A stretch of 42,782 nucleotides of DNA from Sphingobacteriia bacterium (GTDB taxonomy: Bacteria; Bacteroidota; Bacteroidia; B-17B0; Aurantibacillaceae), in NCBI GenBank assembly GCA_009927275.1, contig RFNG01000157.1, positions 1 to 42,782 on the forward strand, written 5' to 3'. The notes beneath the pieces were generated by a model. That model was given only the letters and a program-made list of their open reading frames with translations. It ran no database searches and was not told where the DNA came from. The stretch's first letter is position 1. Every line of letters starts with the position of its first letter. The position numbers were made by a program, and so were the translations under genes. Positions 27,008 to 36,205 of the stretch are shown here, piece by piece.

Positions 27008-28483
27008 ATGCAAAAGTGCTGGTTTATACTTTGTATACTGTTTTTAGTATACAGTTCCTGTACTAAAGATCGCTTTTTTACAGCAGCTTACAATCCCCTG
27101 GTAGCCTCAACCGATACCCTTATGTTTGATACCGTGTTTACCGAAATAGGATCCGTAACGCGAAATTTCAGAATAAAAAACACATCGGGTTTACGCGTAA
27201 AAATTCAATCCATTCAGTTAGCAGGCGGCATGCAAACGCCGTATATCATTAATGTTGATGGCGTTTCAGGTAGTTCATTTAAAGATATTGAGTTAGATCC
27301 GGATGACAGTTTATATGTTTTTGTTCAAATTAAAATAAACCCAAATGACGCTAACAGCCCCTATATTATCTCGGATAAACTTCAGTTTACGGTAAATTCT
27401 AAAATTACTGAAGTAATATTAGAAGCCTGGGGCCAAAACGCTTATTACCACAGGCCAAACCACGCCATAAAATTTAAAGATGGCAGTTATTTACCCTATT
27501 CTATTATAAGCGAACAATTACATGCTGTTGAAAAAAACGGTTTGCAGTTTACCCTTAAAACCGATAAGCCCCATGTTGTGTATGGTTACTTAGTTGTTGA
27601 TTCTACACAACAATTAATTATTCCTGCAGATGTAAAATTGTACATGAATTACAAATCGGGTTTATGGGTATACCGGTATGGTTCACTTAAAGTTTTAGGA
27701 GAGTTTAACAGGCCGGTTATAATTCAGGGTGCTCGACGAGATCGGGATTACATTGGCACTACGGGCCAATGGGATCGAATTTGGATAAATGAGGGCCGTA
27801 ACGATAATTATATTCGATATGCTGTTATTAAAGATGGATTTATCGGAGTGCAAGCCGATGTTTTTGGCACTACATTAGACGGTTCAGGTAAATTAAAAAT
27901 TGAAAATACCATTATACAAAATATGAGTAAATATGGTATTCAGGCTTTAGGTTATACAATTGATGCCTATAATTTATTAGTAACAAATTGCCAAGAACAC
28001 CTACTCAATATCGATTTAAATGGCACCTATACATTTTTGCATTCAACATTTGTAAACTATTGGGATGCCACAGGTCGAGAAAAATCTGCCCTGCGATGGA
28101 ATAATTACATTGATGATAATAAACAAAAAGCAGTATTTCCTTTAAACCTGTATTTTGGAAACTGCATCGTTGACGGGAAAAAAAATGAGGAACTGCAGGC
28201 TGATATCCAAACAGACCCAACACTTAACGTTCAGTTTAATAATTGTTGGTTAAAAGCCACTGAGGTGAATCAAAGCGCTTTAATAAATTGTGTAAAATCA
28301 AATGTATCACTTGAATATAAAGATCCCCAACATTATCTGTTTAAACTTAAGTCGCCTCAAGCCCAAATTATGCATTTTACAAATGCCCAGGCTCAAGCCG
28401 ATGCTTCTAAAGTTCCATTTGATATTGAACAAATAAAACGAAACACACAAGATGTTACTATTGGTGTTTTTGAAAATCCCTAA
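27008..28483 (+). CDS. Predicted lipoprotein with Hydin-like N-domain and parallel beta-helix
   Basis: A 491-residue predicted surface or periplasmic lipoprotein without an assigned function. The signal peptide ends at a lipobox-like YSSC (Cys18). Residues 30-145 look like an immunoglobulin-type (ASPM/SPD-2/Hydin-like) domain: TLMFDTVFTEIGSVTRNFRI is the typical opening of such modules in Bacteroidota. From about residue 215 the spacing of short strands (for example DNYIRYAVIKDGFIGVQ, LKIENTIIQNM, YTFLHSTFVNYW, NLYFGNCIVDG) fits a right-handed parallel beta-helix, a fold used for binding or cutting glycans or for adhesion. No catalytic motif stands out. It heads the envelope gene group and is 26 nt from ctaA. 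Confidence 0.8.
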   Translation: MQKCWFILCILFLVYSSCTKDRFFTAAYNPLVASTDTLMFDTVFTEIGSVTRNFRIKNTSGLRVKIQSIQLAGGMQTPYIINVDGVSGSSFKDIELDPDDSLYVFVQIKINPNDANSPYIISDKLQFTVNSKITEVILEAWGQNAYYHRPNHAIKFKDGSYLPYSIISEQLHAVEKNGLQFTLKTDKPHVVYGYLVVDSTQQLIIPADVKLYMNYKSGLWVYRYGSLKVLGEFNRPVIIQGARRDRDYIGTTGQWDRIWINEGRNDNYIRYAVIKDGFIGVQADVFGTTLDGSGKLKIENTIIQNMSKYGIQALGYTIDAYNLLVTNCQEHLLNIDLNGTYTFLHSTFVNYWDATGREKSALRWNNYIDDNKQKAVFPLNLYFGNCIVDGKKNEELQADIQTDPTLNVQFNNCWLKATEVNQSALINCVKSNVSLEYKDPQHYLFKLKSPQAQIMHFTNAQAQADASKVPFDIEQIKRNTQDVTIGVFENP

Positions 28484-28509
28484 TTATAAATGACATAAGC
28501 TATTAAAAT

Positions 28510-29565
28510 ATGTTTAAGTTTTCTCAACACCGCAGCGTTTTATTGTGGCTTTCAACAGGAGCTTTTTTAATTTATACTATGGTACTGGTAGGTGGATTAA
28601 CACGTTTAACACATTCGGGACTTTCAATTACCGACTGGAGCGTAATGGGAACCATTCCTCCTTTAAATCAAGAGCAGTGGAATCAACGGTTTTTAGAATA
28701 TCAAAAGAGTCCTGAATTTTTAAAAGTAAATGCATCAATGACCGTAGATGCTTTTAAATCAATTTTTTGGTGGGAATATATTCATCGTATGATAGGACGT
28801 TTGCTGGGTTATGTATTTATTATTGGTGCTATAATTTTATTTATAAGACGCCGAATACAAGCCTTTATGTATCCAGGTTTACTATTGCTTTTTTTATTGG
28901 GGGCCTTGCAAGGCCTAATAGGATGGTGGATGGTATACAGTGGACTTATTTCAAAACCTGCAGTTAGCCATTACCGTTTGGCTACACATTTTATAAGCGC
29001 ATTAACGCTTTTTTCTGCACTCTTGTTTATCATTTTAAAGTGGAAACATAATTTTAAAATAAAATGGCATCCACTTTTTAAAACACATGTATTTTTTATG
29101 TGTATGCTGCTAATGCAGCTAATTTGGGGTGCTTTTACTGCCGGTTATGTTAGTGGAAATGCCGCCAAAATTCGTCCTGGACACATTTTTAACACATGGC
29201 CCAAAATGGGGGAGCAGTGGATAGCAGATCAGGTTTTTGAACAGCCATCACTTATTACAAATCTATTAGAAAATGCATCTGGTATTCAATTTGTGCATCG
29301 CTGCATGGCTTTTGTTTTAGCACTGTTGATTTTATTTTTGGCATGGCGCAGCACTAAATTCAATTGTAATATTTATCAAAAACAAGGCATTACCGCACTG
29401 CTATACGCATTAACCATTCAAATCATGTTGGGAATTTTCACATTACTTTACCAGGTGCCTTTGGTGTTGGCGGCACTGCATCAAACCACTGCATTTGTTT
29501 TGGTTGGTATTTCGGTTTACCTTTTGTATCATTTTATGTATGGTGCTGAAGCAGAACGCAAATAA
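28510..29565 (+). CDS. ctaA: Heme A synthase (COX15/CtaA family)
   Basis: A 351-residue, eight-helix membrane enzyme that oxidises the C8 methyl of heme O to the formyl of heme A, the cofactor of aa3-type oxidases. Paired histidine-bearing helices are visible: EYIHRMIGR and HYRLATHF in the first half, FVHRCMAF and ALHQTTAF in the second. The opening VLVGGLTRLTHSGLSITDW is a family fingerprint. Its length and the long loop after helix 1 (PPLNQEQWNQRF...) follow the COX15 type of mitochondria and proteobacteria rather than the short Bacillus CtaA. It implies a heme-A oxidase elsewhere in the genome. It follows the beta-helix gene by 26 nt without its own visible box. Confidence 0.95.
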   Translation: MFKFSQHRSVLLWLSTGAFLIYTMVLVGGLTRLTHSGLSITDWSVMGTIPPLNQEQWNQRFLEYQKSPEFLKVNASMTVDAFKSIFWWEYIHRMIGRLLGYVFIIGAIILFIRRRIQAFMYPGLLLLFLLGALQGLIGWWMVYSGLISKPAVSHYRLATHFISALTLFSALLFIILKWKHNFKIKWHPLFKTHVFFMCMLLMQLIWGAFTAGYVSGNAAKIRPGHIFNTWPKMGEQWIADQVFEQPSLITNLLENASGIQFVHRCMAFVLALLILFLAWRSTKFNCNIYQKQGITALLYALTIQIMLGIFTLLYQVPLVLAALHQTTAFVLVGISVYLLYHFMYGAEAERK

Positions 29566-29570
29566 TACCG

Positions 29571-29578
29571 TATCTTTA
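29571..29578 (+). promoter_or_regulatory. -7 box before the TolB-like barrel protein (TATCTTTA)
   Basis: TATCTTTA ends one base before the first ATG (29580). If it works as a promoter, transcription would begin at about 29582, inside that codon, and translation would have to use the second ATG at 29586. Confidence 0.45.
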
Positions 29579-29579
29579 A

Positions 29580-32500
29580 ATGAACATGTTTAGGTTTTGG
29601 GGTATTGCATGTCTGTTAAGCAGCTCTTTTGCGCTGGCTCAGTTTAATTTTGGACATCAAATGGAATTTGGTAAAAACCGTGTACAATTTAAGCCATTTT
29701 ACTGGCAATACATCAATCATGAAGCCCTTAAAATTTATTACTACCAAGGCGGTTTTGATCTTGCTAAATTTGTATCAGTAGCTGCACATCGCGAATACGC
29801 CGTATTACAAAAACGTTTAGATTTTACGGGTAATGGCCCATTAAATATTTTAGTGTTTAATACGCAAAGCGATTTCCAGCAAAGTAATGTAGGATACTCT
29901 GTATCAGATCAAAGTAATATTGGCGGAACCACCCGATTTATTGGTGATAAAATTTTTGTGTATTCCAACGGGCAACTATCCGATCTTGAACGCCAAATAC
30001 GCTATGCCATTGCCTATTGGATGATTCAAAAAATTTTATTTACAGGTACCACCGGAGAAACCTATAAAAATGGTACGTTTTTAAATATACCACCTTGGTT
30101 TAGCGAAGGTTTGGCATATTACCTGTCTGAAGGATATTCTGAACATGCCGAAACGATAGTTTACGATGCATTTAAATCAAATCAATTTTTAAAATTTATG
30201 GCATTGCCTTTACATCAGTCGGCTCGTATTAGTCAGTTGTTTTGGTTTTATGTAAGCACCTATTGGGGCGAACGCATGATTGGTAATATTTTATATTTAA
30301 CCAAAATGACCCGACGTATAGAGCCTGCCATGATGGGCAGTATTGGGCTTACTATTCCCGACCTAACAAGGGAGTTGCAAGATTTTTATCAATTAAAAAT
30401 TTACAAATCAAAAGATACAAGTTTGCAACATTTACATTTGCAAAACGCGCCGTGGAAACGCTATAAATCTGAACGATTATATTATCATCCACGACAATCT
30501 CCATCTTCTTCTCAGTTGGCCTATGTGCGAAACGACAGAAACCAGTACCGGGTATATATTTTTGACACATTAACACGCAAACACCAACGTATTTTTAAGT
30601 ACGGTCCCAAAATTGAGCGTATTGCCATGTTACAATATCCCTTAATTTGCTGGCATCCTGACGGCGAGCGGTTGTATATGGTGTATCCTAAAAAAGGCCA
30701 ATTAACAATACGCACCCATAATTTTAAAGATCAGCAAAGTACGGAGCGTCCGTTGGCAGGTTTAATTCAGGCCCATGCTTTGGTATTTCATCCAAACGGA
30801 AAATATGCCATAATAGCCGGCGTAGCCAATGCCCGATTTGAATCGGATTTATTTAAATTTACTCCCAGTTCGGGGGGGATAGAGCCGGTTACACAGGATG
30901 TTTGGGACGATACAGATCCTGAATTTAGTCCCGATGGTAAAACCCTTTATTTTTCAAGCAATCGTCAATTACAATCCGACGGCATGGTTACCGATCATTA
31001 TGCCGCAGATCGAATGCCATCAAACTATGATGTTTTTAGTATGTTATGGAATGAAAAAAACAAATCCATTACGCCCGTAACCGAAACTCCAGATATTTCA
31101 GAATTGCAGCCAAAGGCAACAGCGCAAGGCGTTTATTTTTTGTCTGATAAAAAAGGCTTGCGAAATGTTTATTATGCTGTTAAAGACAGTGCCCTAGCTT
31201 ATGTGGACACTACAGAGCATTACCGTTTTTTTTATAACACTAAACCCATTACGCATTTTGATCGTTCAATACGGGCCTGGGATTATAATTCTGTAAATGC
31301 CCACGCGGTATTTCACAGTTTTATAAACAATCACGATGCATTTTTTGCATATCCGTTAAAATCCGATGTACGTATTAACAACGAATCCCTGTATTGGACC
31401 AAAACTGATAAAATGATTACGGCCGTGTTGCCCAACAAATTTCCGTATGCATTGCCTGAATCCTCCGTGCGTGAATCTGTTTCTAAATTACTTTCTGACA
31501 CCATAAATACAGAAAATTACATTTTTTATTCAGATACCCTTAAAACCAAACAAAACAGTGCAGATTTAATTGTTCCAAAGTCAACCATTTTACGCAATAT
31601 TGAATTTCCTTTAAGTCAAAATTATTATACCACGTTTTACTCCGATTACATGGTAAATCAATTTGATAATTCTTTTTTAGCAAATAATTACCAGGTATTC
31701 TCCGGGTACGGAAATCCATTGTATCTCAATCCGGGATTTAATATTTTATCAAAAATTTCTATTAGTGATTTAATGGAAAATCAACGTATTATCGGGGGGT
31801 ATCGAATAAACCCTGCCCTGGATAATGAGTTTATGTTGTCTTGGGAACAACGTCAAAACCGTTGCGATCACCAATGGTTATTGGATCGACAAACCTTTAA
31901 TTCTATTACAGCCTATACTTCAGAACAAGCACCATACGCAGCCAAATTAATTACACATACATTTCGCTATTCAATTAAATATCCATTTTCTGAAGTGCTT
32001 TCGCTTCGATGGTCAGCCCTTTTTAGAAATGATGTTAAAATTGCCCGCAGTTTTGGACCTATTACGTCGGCATATCCCAATACCTATGAAAATATGCTGG
32101 GCACCCGCATGGAATTGGTATTTGATAATACGCGCAGTGTCGATATAAATATTTTAAACGGTGTACGTTTTAAAGTTTTTTCAGAGGTATGGCAGTATAC
32201 TGATTTTTGGTTTACTAAAACCGGAGCATCGGGGAATTTATTTACTTCAGGTGTAGACTTTAGACATTATCAAAAAATTCATAGACAGTTTACCTGGTGT
32301 AATCGTTTCGCCTTTGGCAATGCCCTGGGCACGGAACGCTTGATTTTTTATTTAGGCGGAGTTGATAATTGGTACAATCCACAATTTAACTCCAATGTTA
32401 ATATTATAAAACCTGAGCAATATGGTTTTCAAACCATTGCTACCAATCTCCGTGGATTTTCACAAAATACTCGAAACGGTAATAATTTTATGGTTATGAA

Positions 32501-32867
32501 TTCAGAATTGCGCTTACCACTTGTTCATTATTTATTTAATCAAGATTTTAATTCTGATTTTATTAATTATTTTCAGTTGATTGGATTTACAGATTTAGGA
32601 ATGGCTTGGTATAACTGGAATCCCCTGAGTGATGAAAATACCAAAAACACCAATGTATACATTGATCAAGACCCCGCTTTGGGTTATGGCGGATCAGGTA
32701 TTATCATCCGGGTTATTAATTACAATAATCCTTTAGTAGGTGGTATCGGCTTTGGTTTGCGAAGTCGATTTTTAGGTTATTTTATGAGATTGGATTTTGG
32801 ATGGGGTATAGATAATTGGAAGCTTCAAAAAAGAATGGTAGGTTTGTCACTAACTACAGATTTTTAG
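29580..32867 (+). CDS. TolB-like propeller protein with degenerate peptidase domain and C-terminal beta-barrel
   Basis: A 1095-residue envelope protein. Residues 1-20 are a signal peptide. Residues 40-280 resemble a gluzincin (peptidase MA-like) domain: PPWFSEGLAYYLSEG at 171-185 has the usual third-ligand Glu (176). At the place of the HExxH helix, however, the protein reads RYAIAYWMIQ (141-150), so it is probably catalytically dead. Residues 300-560 hold PD40/TolB-type blades (WHPDGERLY, FHPNGKYAI, FSPDGKTLYFSS). From about 690 to the C-terminal Phe, alternating aromatic strands suggest an outer-membrane beta-barrel. Either ATG 29580 or 29586 may be the start. Probably involved in the outer-membrane interface; the exact function is unknown. 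TauE follows after 1 nt. Confidence 0.8.
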   Translation: MNMFRFWGIACLLSSSFALAQFNFGHQMEFGKNRVQFKPFYWQYINHEALKIYYYQGGFDLAKFVSVAAHREYAVLQKRLDFTGNGPLNILVFNTQSDFQQSNVGYSVSDQSNIGGTTRFIGDKIFVYSNGQLSDLERQIRYAIAYWMIQKILFTGTTGETYKNGTFLNIPPWFSEGLAYYLSEGYSEHAETIVYDAFKSNQFLKFMALPLHQSARISQLFWFYVSTYWGERMIGNILYLTKMTRRIEPAMMGSIGLTIPDLTRELQDFYQLKIYKSKDTSLQHLHLQNAPWKRYKSERLYYHPRQSPSSSQLAYVRNDRNQYRVYIFDTLTRKHQRIFKYGPKIERIAMLQYPLICWHPDGERLYMVYPKKGQLTIRTHNFKDQQSTERPLAGLIQAHALVFHPNGKYAIIAGVANARFESDLFKFTPSSGGIEPVTQDVWDDTDPEFSPDGKTLYFSSNRQLQSDGMVTDHYAADRMPSNYDVFSMLWNEKNKSITPVTETPDISELQPKATAQGVYFLSDKKGLRNVYYAVKDSALAYVDTTEHYRFFYNTKPITHFDRSIRAWDYNSVNAHAVFHSFINNHDAFFAYPLKSDVRINNESLYWTKTDKMITAVLPNKFPYALPESSVRESVSKLLSDTINTENYIFYSDTLKTKQNSADLIVPKSTILRNIEFPLSQNYYTTFYSDYMVNQFDNSFLANNYQVFSGYGNPLYLNPGFNILSKISISDLMENQRIIGGYRINPALDNEFMLSWEQRQNRCDHQWLLDRQTFNSITAYTSEQAPYAAKLITHTFRYSIKYPFSEVLSLRWSALFRNDVKIARSFGPITSAYPNTYENMLGTRMELVFDNTRSVDINILNGVRFKVFSEVWQYTDFWFTKTGASGNLFTSGVDFRHYQKIHRQFTWCNRFAFGNALGTERLIFYLGGVDNWYNPQFNSNVNIIKPEQYGFQTIATNLRGFSQNTRNGNNFMVMNSELRLPLVHYLFNQDFNSDFINYFQLIGFTDLGMAWYNWNPLSDENTKNTNVYIDQDPALGYGGSGIIIRVINYNNPLVGGIGFGLRSRFLGYFMRLDFGWGIDNWKLQKRMVGLSLTTDF

Positions 32868-32868
32868 T

Positions 32869-33225
32869 ATGCTATACGTTTTATTAGCTTTAGGTTTAGT
32901 GGCCGGTTTTTTAAGTGGATTAATTGGCATTGGAGGTGGTATTATTATTGTCCCCGTTTTGGTTTATATGTTGCATATGGATCAAAAAATGGCACAGGGC
33001 ACAACCCTGTTTATGTTTATGTTGCCTATTGGAATTTTAGGAGTGTACAATTATTACAAAGCAGGGCAGGTGGATTTTAAATCAGCACTTATTATTTCAA
33101 TAACTTTTATTTTAGGTAGTTATTTGGGAAGTAAAACTGCACTTACCATTGATACAAAAATTGTAAAACAAATTTTTGCAGTAGCAATTATTTTAGTTGG
33201 CATTAAAATGTTATGGGGTAAATAA
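32869..33225 (+). CDS. Half-size TauE/SafE (DUF81) family membrane protein
   Basis: A 118-residue membrane protein with four hydrophobic helices. It matches one repeat of the TauE/SafE sulfite/sulfoacetate exporter family, whose usual members are about 250 residues with two repeats. The family motif GFLSGLIGIGGGIIIVPVL is at residues 13-31, and GSYLGSKTAL opens the second helix pair. It ends cleanly at a TAA with no in-frame continuation, and the next gene begins 1 nt later, so this is a genuine single-repeat form that probably works as a dimer, not a truncation by mutation. The substrate is unknown. Confidence 0.88.
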   Translation: MLYVLLALGLVAGFLSGLIGIGGGIIIVPVLVYMLHMDQKMAQGTTLFMFMLPIGILGVYNYYKAGQVDFKSALIISITFILGSYLGSKTALTIDTKIVKQIFAVAIILVGIKMLWGK

Positions 33226-33226
33226 A

Positions 33227-34411
33227 ATGGATGTAACATCCCATGTTAAGTTATTAATAAATGATGCCATTGGGTTTCGTAGGCATTTACATCAACATCC
33301 TGAACTTTCATTTAAGGAAGTACAAACGCAAGCATATATTAAGTCTACATTAAGCCGGTATGGCATGGATGCGCACTTTATGCCATCCGCGCAGGGTCTG
33401 GTTTACATAATTGGTAATAATCCTACAAAACATACAAAATGTTTGCTTATTCGGGCAGATATGGATGCCCTTCCTATACAAGAGTTAACAACAATACCAT
33501 TTAAATCTACAGTTCCTAAAATTATGCATGCCTGCGGTCATGATATTCACATGACGGTTGTGGCATTTACGGCTATTATTATGAAACAATTGTATACGCA
33601 ATGGGCGGGTAGTTTAAAAGTTATTTTTCAGCCCGGTGAAGAAGTATTGCCGGGCGGTGCATCATTAATGATTGAAGAAGGCGTATTGCAAAATCCTAAA
33701 GTGGATCATGCCATGGCTTTACATGTATTGCCCGGATTAGAATCGGGTAAAGTTGGATTTTTACAAGGCCCCTATATGGCCAGCAGTGACGAGTTGCATG
33801 TATCCGTAAATGGTCGTGGCGGACATGCGGCTTTAAGAAAGCAGCTTAATGACCCTGTAATTGCATCATCAGATTTTATTGTACAGCTTCATAACCGATT
33901 TAACCTTACAGAGCTTAAAATACCCACTGTGGTTTCAATAGGTAAAGTTACCGCAGATGGCGCAACCAATGTTATTCCAGATACGGTTCAGCTTAAAGGC
34001 ACCATCCGAACCCGTGATGAAAAATGGAGAATAAAAGTACATCACATCATAGCTGAATTGGCAGCAGCAGTAGCATCGCAGTATGGTGTTGAAATTAAAG
34101 TTGAAATCATTAAAGGCTACCCAAGTTTAGAAAACGATAGTGCATTTACACAACAAAACGAACTTATTGCGCAACAGGTAGTAGGTGCTGAAAATGTGGT
34201 TAAACTAGAACCTCGAATGACGGCAGAGGATTTTGCTTTTTTTACGCAACACGTACCATCATGTTTTTTTAGAATTGGTACCGGATTTTCAAATAAACCA
34301 AATGCAGAAGTGCATTCTCCTTATTTTGAGGCTAATGAAACATCCATTGAAATCGGAATACGCACCCTCACGTCGCTTTGTTTAAATTATTTTAATCACA
34401 ATTCATTTTGA
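33227..34411 (+). CDS. M20-family amidohydrolase (aminoacylase/hippuricase-like)
   Basis: A 394-residue zinc hydrolase of the M20D group, which removes acyl groups from amino acids or small amides. Metal-site motifs: FRRHLHQHPELSF at the start, RADMDALPIQE, MHACGHDIHMT (Cys/His/Asp), QPGEEVLPGG and a late His in AEVHSPYFEANE. The dimerisation domain carries GRGGHAALR. Start: ATG 33227, one base after the TauE stop; the TTG 30 nt upstream lies inside TauE and adds residues foreign to the family. Cytoplasmic, no signal peptide. Its last 16 nt overlap the convergent ABC exporter gene. Substrate unknown; N-acyl amino acids are the default expectation. Confidence 0.93.
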   Translation: MDVTSHVKLLINDAIGFRRHLHQHPELSFKEVQTQAYIKSTLSRYGMDAHFMPSAQGLVYIIGNNPTKHTKCLLIRADMDALPIQELTTIPFKSTVPKIMHACGHDIHMTVVAFTAIIMKQLYTQWAGSLKVIFQPGEEVLPGGASLMIEEGVLQNPKVDHAMALHVLPGLESGKVGFLQGPYMASSDELHVSVNGRGGHAALRKQLNDPVIASSDFIVQLHNRFNLTELKIPTVVSIGKVTADGATNVIPDTVQLKGTIRTRDEKWRIKVHHIIAELAAAVASQYGVEIKVEIIKGYPSLENDSAFTQQNELIAQQVVGAENVVKLEPRMTAEDFAFFTQHVPSCFFRIGTGFSNKPNAEVHSPYFEANETSIEIGIRTLTSLCLNYFNHNSF

Positions 34412-36123
34412 AGCGCATATAATTGAGCATAGGAGCCTTGTTTGTCTAGTAAATCTTGATGTGTACCGCACTCGGTTATTGAACCCTGTTCAAAATAGTA
34501 AATACATTGGGTATGCTGAATTTGCGTTAAGCGGTGACTAATTATAATGATACATTCAAACCGGTTCATGTGTTTTAAACGTTGCATCAGTGCTTGTTCT
34601 GTGACATGATCAAGTGCATTAATACAATCATCTAAAATTAAAACTTTTGATTTACGAACTAAAGCTCTTGCAATGGCAAGGCGTTGTTTTTGTCCGCCAC
34701 TCAGCATAACACCGCGTTCACCAACAAGGGTTTGATATCCGTCTTTAAACTGCATTACCGTATCATGTAATTGAGCGATTTTCGCGGCTTCAATAATTTC
34801 GGATTGGCTTACGTTCTGTATGGCCCCAAAGGCAATATTTTCAAAAATGGTATCACTAAATAAAAAAATATCTTGCGGAACAATACTGATTATATCTCTC
34901 CAATTACGTTGCTTTACAGTATTAACACACATGTTATTTAAAAACAATGAATTATCCGAACATGCTAATTGTCCGGTTATAATATTAACCCAAGTGCTTT
35001 TGCCGCTACCCATAGGTCCTGTTATCCCAATTATACTGTTTTTAGAAATGGACATGGTAATATTATGTAATGCAGCATGGGGCGTTTCGGGATAGTTGTA
35101 GGATAGGTTTTTAAATTCTATACTTTCAAACTCCATTATCGATCTTTTGGCGTCATTTGCATCAGGCGTTGGTAAATGCAATAAGGTATTAATGCGTTCT
35201 TGTGAAGCAGAGGCTCTTTGAATTAAAGCGCTTACCCAACCAATAGAAGCAAATGGCCATGTTAAGCGAAACACATACAAAATAAATTCAGTGATATTGC
35301 CAGGTTCAATTTGGTGTTTAGAAAGTAAAATACCACCCTGCCAAATGGTTAGCCAAACACTTAAACCTATCATTAAGGTCATTAATGGACCAAAGAGGGA
35401 TTCTCGAAACGCTAAGCCAACTGCTGATTTTCGGTAAGCTTCGGATTGCTGTTGCATTTCAATTTGTGTTTCGCGTTCCATGGCATACGCTTTAATAAGC
35501 CGAATCGCGTTAAAGCTTTCCTGTGCTTTGGAAGTAATGAGGCCTAAATCGCTTTGACTTTTGTGACTAAGCTTTTGAATTTGAATAGAAATTTTATAAA
35601 TAAAAATAGATAGTAACGGCAATGGTAAAAACACTAAAAGGGTTAAGGACGAACTTATACTTAGCATAAAAATTAAAACGGTAATTACGGTAACAATCGT
35701 ATTAACTATATACATAATTGCAGGTCCGGTATACATGCGTACCCTCGAAACATCTTCCGCAATGCGATTCATTAAATCACCGGTTGTATATGTTTGAATT
35801 TGCTGGGGTTTTAATTCTTGAAATTTTAAATACAATTGATTTTTTTGATCGTATTCAATATGCCGGCTCATAACAATGATGGTTTGCCGCATTAAAAACA
35901 TAAATACACCACTTAGCAAGGCTAAGCCTAAAATTTGTAAAAACCCATAAATAAAAATAGAATGCGTTTTGGGTGTGGAGTTACAAACTGCATTTGTTAA
36001 GTTTCTAATTATTACTCCCTGGTAGGTTGCCAAAACAGTTGATGTGGCTACACATAAAATACCAAAACATAAAAGGTGCGCATAGCGTTTAAAATAGGGG
36101 TTTAATTGCATTAAGTGGCGCAT
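34396..36123 (-). CDS. ABC exporter half-transporter (six TM helices plus ATPase)
   Basis: A 575-residue fusion of a type IV ABC exporter membrane domain (helices within residues 1-290) and an ATPase. Walker A TGPMGSGKST lies near 368-377, the Q-loop in SIVPQDIFLFSDT, the signature LSGGQKQRLAIARAL near 475-489, and the H-loop in IISHRLTQIQ. Walker B is LILDDCINALD: the catalytic Glu is replaced by Asp, as in the degenerate half of YheI/YheH-type heterodimeric drug exporters, so a partner half-transporter is expected elsewhere. Start: ATG 36123. A TTG two codons upstream lies inside the -7 box and is rejected. Substrate unknown. Confidence 0.93.
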   Translation of the reverse strand: MRHLMQLNPYFKRYAHLLCFGILCVATSTVLATYQGVIIRNLTNAVCNSTPKTHSIFIYGFLQILGLALLSGVFMFLMRQTIIVMSRHIEYDQKNQLYLKFQELKPQQIQTYTTGDLMNRIAEDVSRVRMYTGPAIMYIVNTIVTVITVLIFMLSISSSLTLLVFLPLPLLSIFIYKISIQIQKLSHKSQSDLGLITSKAQESFNAIRLIKAYAMERETQIEMQQQSEAYRKSAVGLAFRESLFGPLMTLMIGLSVWLTIWQGGILLSKHQIEPGNITEFILYVFRLTWPFASIGWVSALIQRASASQERINTLLHLPTPDANDAKRSIMEFESIEFKNLSYNYPETPHAALHNITMSISKNSIIGITGPMGSGKSTWVNIITGQLACSDNSLFLNNMCVNTVKQRNWRDIISIVPQDIFLFSDTIFENIAFGAIQNVSQSEIIEAAKIAQLHDTVMQFKDGYQTLVGERGVMLSGGQKQRLAIARALVRKSKVLILDDCINALDHVTEQALMQRLKHMNRFECIIIISHRLTQIQHTQCIYYFEQGSITECGTHQDLLDKQGSYAQLYALQNEL

Positions 36124-36126
36124 ATT

Positions 36127-36154
36127 CAAAGTTACGTATTCGGCACAGCATCAA
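36127..36154 (-). promoter_or_regulatory. Promoter of the ABC exporter (TTG-N17-TAACTTTG)
   Basis: On the minus strand TTG (36154 to 36152), a 17-nt spacer and an exact TAACTTTG (36134 to 36127) precede the ATG at 36123 by 3 nt. The predicted start site coincides with the A of the start codon, so the mRNA should be leaderless. Confidence 0.7.
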
Positions 36155-36173
36155 TGGAATATTTTTTATAGGT

Positions 36174-36204
36174 TTTGAGAGTTTGCAGATTAGAGCTACC
36201 TTTA
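36174..36204 (+). promoter_or_regulatory. Promoter of the amino-acid dehydrogenase (TTTG-N19-TACCTTTA)
   Basis: TTTG (36174-36177), a 19-nt spacer and TACCTTTA (36197-36204). The box ends one base before the first ATG (36206), so transcription would begin near 36208 and the second ATG at 36212 is the likelier start. It is divergent from the ABC exporter promoter, with the two -33 elements 19 nt apart. Confidence 0.72.
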
Positions 36205-36205
36205 T

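Noticed and set aside
33197-33226. TTG start of the M20 hydrolase inside the TauE gene
   Set aside because: An ATG one base after the TauE stop fits the family; the ten extra residues are just TauE codons in another frame.
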